Positions 7,213-10,680 of a DNA stretch of 10,680 nucleotides are shown here, piece by piece (the first letter of the stretch is position 1; every line of letters starts with the position of its first letter). The notes beneath the pieces were generated by a model that made no database searches, was not told where the DNA came from, and saw only the letters and a list, made by a program, of their open reading frames with translations. The translations under genes were made by a program, and so were the position numbers. This DNA is from Chloroflexota bacterium (GTDB lineage: Bacteria > Chloroflexota > Limnocylindria > Limnocylindrales > CSP1-4), in NCBI GenBank assembly GCA_027457005.1, contig DAIDTV010000036.1:1-10680 (forward strand), given 5' to 3'.

Positions 7213-8172
7213 CTACCCTTCCTCCCGGGCGTACGGGACGCCGAGCGACGCCGGTGTCCCGATCCGGCGCCTGGCCAGCGTGGTGGATGCACCGGCCAGC
7301 ACGACCACCGTCATGAGGTAGGGGAGCGACGAGAAGAACTCCGACGGCATCTGCACGCCGTGGGCCTGCAGGGTGAAGCCGAGGCTCGAGAGCGCGCCGA
7401 ACAGGTACGCCCCGATCAGGAGCACGTCGGGTCGCCAGAACGCGAAGATGACCAGCGCGATCGCGATCCAGCCGGCGCCGGCGGTGAGCCCGTCGGTCCA
7501 TATCGGAGCGATCGCCAGCGTGAAGTAGGCGCCGCCGAGTCCGGCGAGCGCCCCGCCCACGACCGTGTGCACGTACCGGTAGCGGGTGACGTTGATCCCC
7601 ATGGCGTCCGCGGAACGGGGCGACTCGCCGACCGCCCGCAGGTAGAGGCCGAACCGCGTCCGGTACAGGTACCAGGCGACGAGCACGACGAGGCCCCACG
7701 AGAGGTACACGAAGGGGTCCTGGTCGAAGAGGATGGGTCCGACGACCGGCAGCTCCCCCAGGCCCAGTAGATCGACCCGGTTCAGCTGGTGCAGCCCGTG
7801 CTGGCCGCCGATGCCCCACACCTGCCCGACGTACGAGGACAGGCCGACGGCGCCCGCGAAGATCGTGAGCGCGAGCCCCGACACGATCTGGTTGACGCGA
7901 ACGGTGATCGACAGGAACGCGTGGATGAGGGCCATCAGCCCCCCGGCACCGGCCGCGACGATCATGGCGACGATGAGGACGGCCCAGCCCGGGCCCCCGA
8001 GCTGCTGCGACACGAAGAACCCGGTGACGGCGCCCATCAGCATCATGCCCTCGACCCCGAGGTTCAGGACGCCGGAACGCTCCGTGAGCAGCTCGCCCAG
8101 CCCCGCCAGGACCAGCGGCGTGCCGTACGCGATCGCGGATACCACGATCGCGACGATCAGGTCGGTGTTCAT
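7213..8172 (-). CDS. nucleoside-type ABC transporter permease (YufQ/NupQ-like)
   Basis: 319 residues; inner-membrane permease of the BPD_transp_2 family (branched-chain amino acid/ribose/nucleoside permeases), in the subgroup paired with BmpA/Med-type binding proteins. It would form the channel with the permease encoded just upstream. GVLNLGVEGMMLMGA at 34-48 is the family hallmark. VRVNQIVSGLALTIFA at 91-106 matches the nucleoside-importer subgroup. TRFGLYLRAVGESPRSA at 172-188 is the cytoplasmic coupling loop that contacts the ATPase. About eight hydrophobic segments are present. ATG at 8172 overlaps the stop of the upstream permease gene as ATGA, so translation is probably coupled; no strong ribosome binding site is visible. 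It is the last gene of the operon seen here, ending 24 bp from the converging mmsA. Nucleosides are the best guess for substrate by family; simple sugars are also possible. Confidence 0.9.
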   Translation of the reverse strand: MNTDLIVAIVVSAIAYGTPLVLAGLGELLTERSGVLNLGVEGMMLMGAVTGFFVSQQLGGPGWAVLIVAMIVAAGAGGLMALIHAFLSITVRVNQIVSGLALTIFAGAVGLSSYVGQVWGIGGQHGLHQLNRVDLLGLGELPVVGPILFDQDPFVYLSWGLVVLVAWYLYRTRFGLYLRAVGESPRSADAMGINVTRYRYVHTVVGGALAGLGGAYFTLAIAPIWTDGLTAGAGWIAIALVIFAFWRPDVLLIGAYLFGALSSLGFTLQAHGVQMPSEFFSSLPYLMTVVVLAGASTTLARRRIGTPASLGVPYAREEG

Positions 8173-9293
8173 CGGCCCGCGTCCGCTTCGGCGTCCGCGG
8201 GTGCCACGCGGAGCTGTGAGCCGATCCGGATGCGGTATCGGCCCAGGATCTCCCCGCCGAGCACGCTGAACAGGATGATTCCCTCCATGGTGCCCACGAG
8301 ACCGGCCGGGAACGACGGGCCCTGCAGCGCGAACCCGGCGTTGGTGAGGGCGCCGATCAGGATCGACACCACGACCACCGCCAGCGGGTTGTACAGCGCC
8401 AGGGCCGCGACGACGATCCCCGTGTACCCGTACTGCGCCTGCTGGAGCCCGCGCGGGTCGAGGACGTGCCCGAAGTCGCCGATCTGGCTGGCGCCGCCCA
8501 GGCCGGCGATGCCGCCGGAGAGCGCCATGACGGCCAGGATGATGCGCCTGGTCCGCATCCCGGCATACGTCGCGGCGGAGGGCGAGTCCCCCATCACGCG
8601 CATCTCGAACCCGAAGCGGGTATTGCGAACGAGGACGAACAGGAGCACGGCAAATCCGACGCCGACCAGGAACCCCATCGGCAGCGTGAACGACCCGATG
8701 ACGACGCCCGGCCAGGTCGCCGAGGCGGAGAGGGTCTTGCCGGTGGGGAAGACCAGCGCCGTCGGGGACGTCAGGTCGCGCCAGAATGACTGGCTGTCGT
8801 AGATCAGGAAGTACATGATCAGCCCGGCCACGTAGTTGAGCATCAGCGAGACGAGGATCTCGTTCGTCTGCAGGTAGGCCCGCAGCAGGCCGGGGATCAT
8901 CGCCCACAGCGCACCGAACGCGACGCCCGCCACGATCATCACCGGGATGAGCAGCGGCTGCGGCAGGCCCCCCAGGAGGAGGCCGGCCCCGGATGCGCCG
9001 ATCGCGCCCATGTAGAGCTGCCCTTCGCCGCCGATGTTCCACACCCGCATGCGGAAGGCGACCGCGACGCAGAGGCCGGTGAACAGCAGCGGCGTGGCGT
9101 AGACGAAGGTCGAGGTCAGGGCGCCGGGCGAGGTGAACGAGGCGGCATAGATCTGGCGGTAGGTGGCGATCGGGTCGTGGCCCGACGCGGCGAGCACCAG
9201 TCCCGAGATGATGGCCGCGAGGACCAGCGACATGAACGGCAGTGCGACGCGCTGCCAGCGGGGCGTGTCCAGGCTGCGCTCGATGGAGATCAT
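8169..9293 (-). CDS. nucleoside-type ABC transporter permease (YufP/NupP-like)
   Basis: 374 residues; the larger partner permease of the same importer, BPD_transp_2 family. The first hydrophobic segment is at about 16-37, and RVWNIGGEGQLYMGA at 83-97 is the family motif. GALWAMIPGLLRA at 127-139, followed by TNEILVSLMLNYVA at 143-156, is typical of the YufP/RnsC-type subunit. TRFGFEMRVMGDSPSAA at 225-241 is the ATPase coupling loop, clearly paralogous to the loop of the downstream permease. The C-terminal tail (about 359-374) is charged and presumably cytoplasmic. The ATG at 9293 shares its A with the TGA of the ATPase gene (TGATG), a one-base overlap that favours translational re-initiation, and its own stop overlaps the next permease start. 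The role follows from family and context; the substrate is not proven. Confidence 0.9.
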   Translation of the reverse strand: MISIERSLDTPRWQRVALPFMSLVLAAIISGLVLAASGHDPIATYRQIYAASFTSPGALTSTFVYATPLLFTGLCVAVAFRMRVWNIGGEGQLYMGAIGASGAGLLLGGLPQPLLIPVMIVAGVAFGALWAMIPGLLRAYLQTNEILVSLMLNYVAGLIMYFLIYDSQSFWRDLTSPTALVFPTGKTLSASATWPGVVIGSFTLPMGFLVGVGFAVLLFVLVRNTRFGFEMRVMGDSPSAATYAGMRTRRIILAVMALSGGIAGLGGASQIGDFGHVLDPRGLQQAQYGYTGIVVAALALYNPLAVVVVSILIGALTNAGFALQGPSFPAGLVGTMEGIILFSVLGGEILGRYRIRIGSQLRVAPADAEADAGR

Positions 9294-10680
9294 CAGGCGG
9301 CCCCCGCCATCATCATGCCCAGCTGCTCGTAGCTGGCCTGCGCTGCGTCCACGATCCCCACGATCCGGCCCTCGTAGAGCACCGCGATGCGGTCCGACAG
9401 CTCCACGATCTCGTCGAGGTCCTCGCTGATCAGCAGGATGCCCACGCCCCGCCGCGCGGTGTCCACCAGCACCCCGTGCACGTACTCGGTGGCGCCAACG
9501 TCGAGCCCGCGGGTCGGCGAGGCCGCCACCAGCACGCGCGGCTGTGACGACAGCTCGCGTGCCAGCACGACCTTCTGCACGTTGCCGCCCGAGAGCTGGC
9601 GCACGAGCGCGTGGGGCCCGCGCGTGCGGATGTCGAACTGCTCCATCAGCGCGACGGACTGCGTGTCGGCGCGGTCCATCCTGAGCAACGGGCCCGCGTG
9701 GGGCGCGTCCCGGCGATAGGACTTGAGCAGCAGGTTCTCCGTGACCGACAGGCTCGGCGACACGCCGGTTCCCATGCGATCCTCGGGCACGTAGGCAATG
9801 CCGCGGTTGATCGCGGCGCGCGGGTCCCCGCCCCGCAGCTCGGAGCCGTCCACCCGCACCATCCCCGTCGTGTGCGAGCGGAGACCGGCGATCACCTCCG
9901 CGAGCTCGCGCTGTCCGTTGCCGGCCACGCCGGCGATGCCCACGATCTCGCCGGGGCGCACGCTCAGCGACACCTCGCGCAGGACCTGGACGCCGAAGTC
10001 GCCGTCGGCGCACACGGACTCGAGCTCGAGCACGCCGCGCCGGTCCGCCAGTGCGGCTCCGGACCCGTTGACGGCGCGGCGTACCCGCCCCGCCGGCATG
10101 TCATGGCCGACCATGAGCCGGGCGAGCTCCCGGGCGTCGACCCCGGCCGCGTCCACCGTCGTCACCGACCGTCCCTTGCGCAGGATCGTGATCCGGTTCG
10201 CGATCGCGAGGACCTCGGGCAGCTTGTGGGATATGAAGATCACGCTTCGTCCGGCCGCCACCATCTCGCGGACGCTCGAGAACAGCTGCTGGGTCTCGGA
10301 CGGCGTCAGGACCGTGGTCGGCTCGTCCAGGATCAGGATCGTGGCGTCCCGGTAGAGCGCCTTGAGGATGTCGATGCGCTGCCGCTCCCCCAGGGAGAGC
10401 TGCCAGATCCGGGCCCGGGGATCGACCTGCATCCGGTACCGGGCGGCGATCTCGGCGATCTCGGCCTCGACCCGGCGTGGCGAGTATCGCAGACCGCGGT
10501 GACGCGACCAGCCCAGCACGACGTTCTCGGCCACCGTCAGGCTGTCGACCAGGCTCAGGTGCTGGTGCACCATGAAGATCCCGGCGCGCTGCGCCTCGTG
10601 CGGCGAATGCAGGCGCGCCGGGCTGCCGTTGACCTGGACCTCTCCCTCGTCGGGGCGGTAGAGGCCCGTGAGGATGTTGC
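9293..10680 (-). CDS. ABC transporter ATP-binding protein with two nucleotide-binding domains, 5' end outside window
   Basis: 461 residues are visible; the N-terminus, including the first Walker A, lies beyond the right edge (the window opens at NILTGLYRPDEGEV, just after it). This is the fused double ATPase of ribose/galactose/nucleoside importers (RbsA/MglA/YufO class). Domain 1 shows the Q-loop VHQH at 37-40, signature LSLGE at 94-98 and Walker B ILILDEP at 114-120. Domain 2 has the degenerate Walker A GVAGNGQREL, lacking the GK(S/T), and the signature LSGGN. Its Walker B region reads VLVAASPTRGLDVG, without the usual Asp-Glu pair. A catalytically weak second site is normal for this class, so it is not a defect. 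It energises the two permeases encoded downstream, which it overlaps by one base. A BmpA-type lipoprotein gene would be expected upstream, outside the window. The nearest internal Met (10573) is not the start because homologous sequence continues before it. Confidence 0.93.
   Translation of the reverse strand, partial: NILTGLYRPDEGEVQVNGSPARLHSPHEAQRAGIFMVHQHLSLVDSLTVAENVVLGWSRHRGLRYSPRRVEAEIAEIAARYRMQVDPRARIWQLSLGERQRIDILKALYRDATILILDEPTTVLTPSETQQLFSSVREMVAAGRSVIFISHKLPEVLAIANRITILRKGRSVTTVDAAGVDARELARLMVGHDMPAGRVRRAVNGSGAALADRRGVLELESVCADGDFGVQVLREVSLSVRPGEIVGIAGVAGNGQRELAEVIAGLRSHTTGMVRVDGSELRGGDPRAAINRGIAYVPEDRMGTGVSPSLSVTENLLLKSYRRDAPHAGPLLRMDRADTQSVALMEQFDIRTRGPHALVRQLSGGNVQKVVLARELSSQPRVLVAASPTRGLDVGATEYVHGVLVDTARRGVGILLISEDLDEIVELSDRIAVLYEGRIVGIVDAAQASYEQLGMMMAGAA

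Noticed and set aside
9293..10680. Missing Walker A lysine and Walker B acids in the second ATPase domain, considered as a defect
   Set aside because: A degenerate second nucleotide site is normal in the RbsA/MglA/YufO class; it is not evidence of a broken gene.

Overview
The window is a GC-rich bacterial chromosome segment, densely packed with ordinary-looking genes: short intergenic gaps, GTG as well as ATG starts, and long spurious antisense frames typical of high-GC DNA. The malate dehydrogenase is of the LDH-like type and resembles the Chloroflexus enzyme (long shared motifs around the NAD site, the substrate loop and the SAYYAP segment). Together with the high GC this suggests a high-GC member of Chloroflexota, with Actinobacteria less likely. 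This placement rests on recalled sequence similarity, not a search. I see no phage, transposon, CRISPR, tRNA or rRNA.

Layout. (1) 1-1574, minus strand: a PLP-dependent trans-sulfuration enzyme (cystathionine gamma-synthase/lyase family), followed through a GTGA overlap by a HAD-family hydrolase cut by the left edge. (2) 1575-1734: divergent intergenic region with a candidate -10 (TAGAAT) and an inverted repeat upstream of mdh. (3) 1735-2685, plus: malate dehydrogenase. (4) 2690-4471, minus: a YtcJ-type amidohydrolase whose N-terminal region carries an in-frame tandem duplication. (5) 4472-4563: short divergent region. (6) 4564-5502, plus: a seven-helix membrane protein homologous to prolipoprotein diacylglyceryl transferase (Lgt) but lacking almost every residue known to matter for catalysis. 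(7) 5503-5652: intergenic region with a strong hairpin at its left edge, two 15-bp direct repeats and a candidate -10. (8) 5653-7188, plus: CoA-acylating methylmalonate/malonate-semialdehyde dehydrogenase (MmsA). (9) 7213-10680, minus: an operon for a nucleoside-type ABC importer (ATPase cut by the right edge, then two permeases), joined by 1- and 4-base overlaps.

How the genes may fit together. The trans-sulfuration/HAD pair and the ABC importer genes are clear co-translated units. The others are single genes in alternating orientation, so functional linkage is weak. One plausible theme is catabolism: an importer of the nucleoside/BmpA class next to MmsA, which consumes the semialdehyde end-products of pyrimidine, valine or inositol breakdown, with malate dehydrogenase in central metabolism. 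This is inference from adjacency only.

I found no obviously new multi-gene system. The most interesting item is the Lgt-like protein with a dismantled active site. Next are the direct repeats in front of mmsA and the in-frame duplication in the amidohydrolase.
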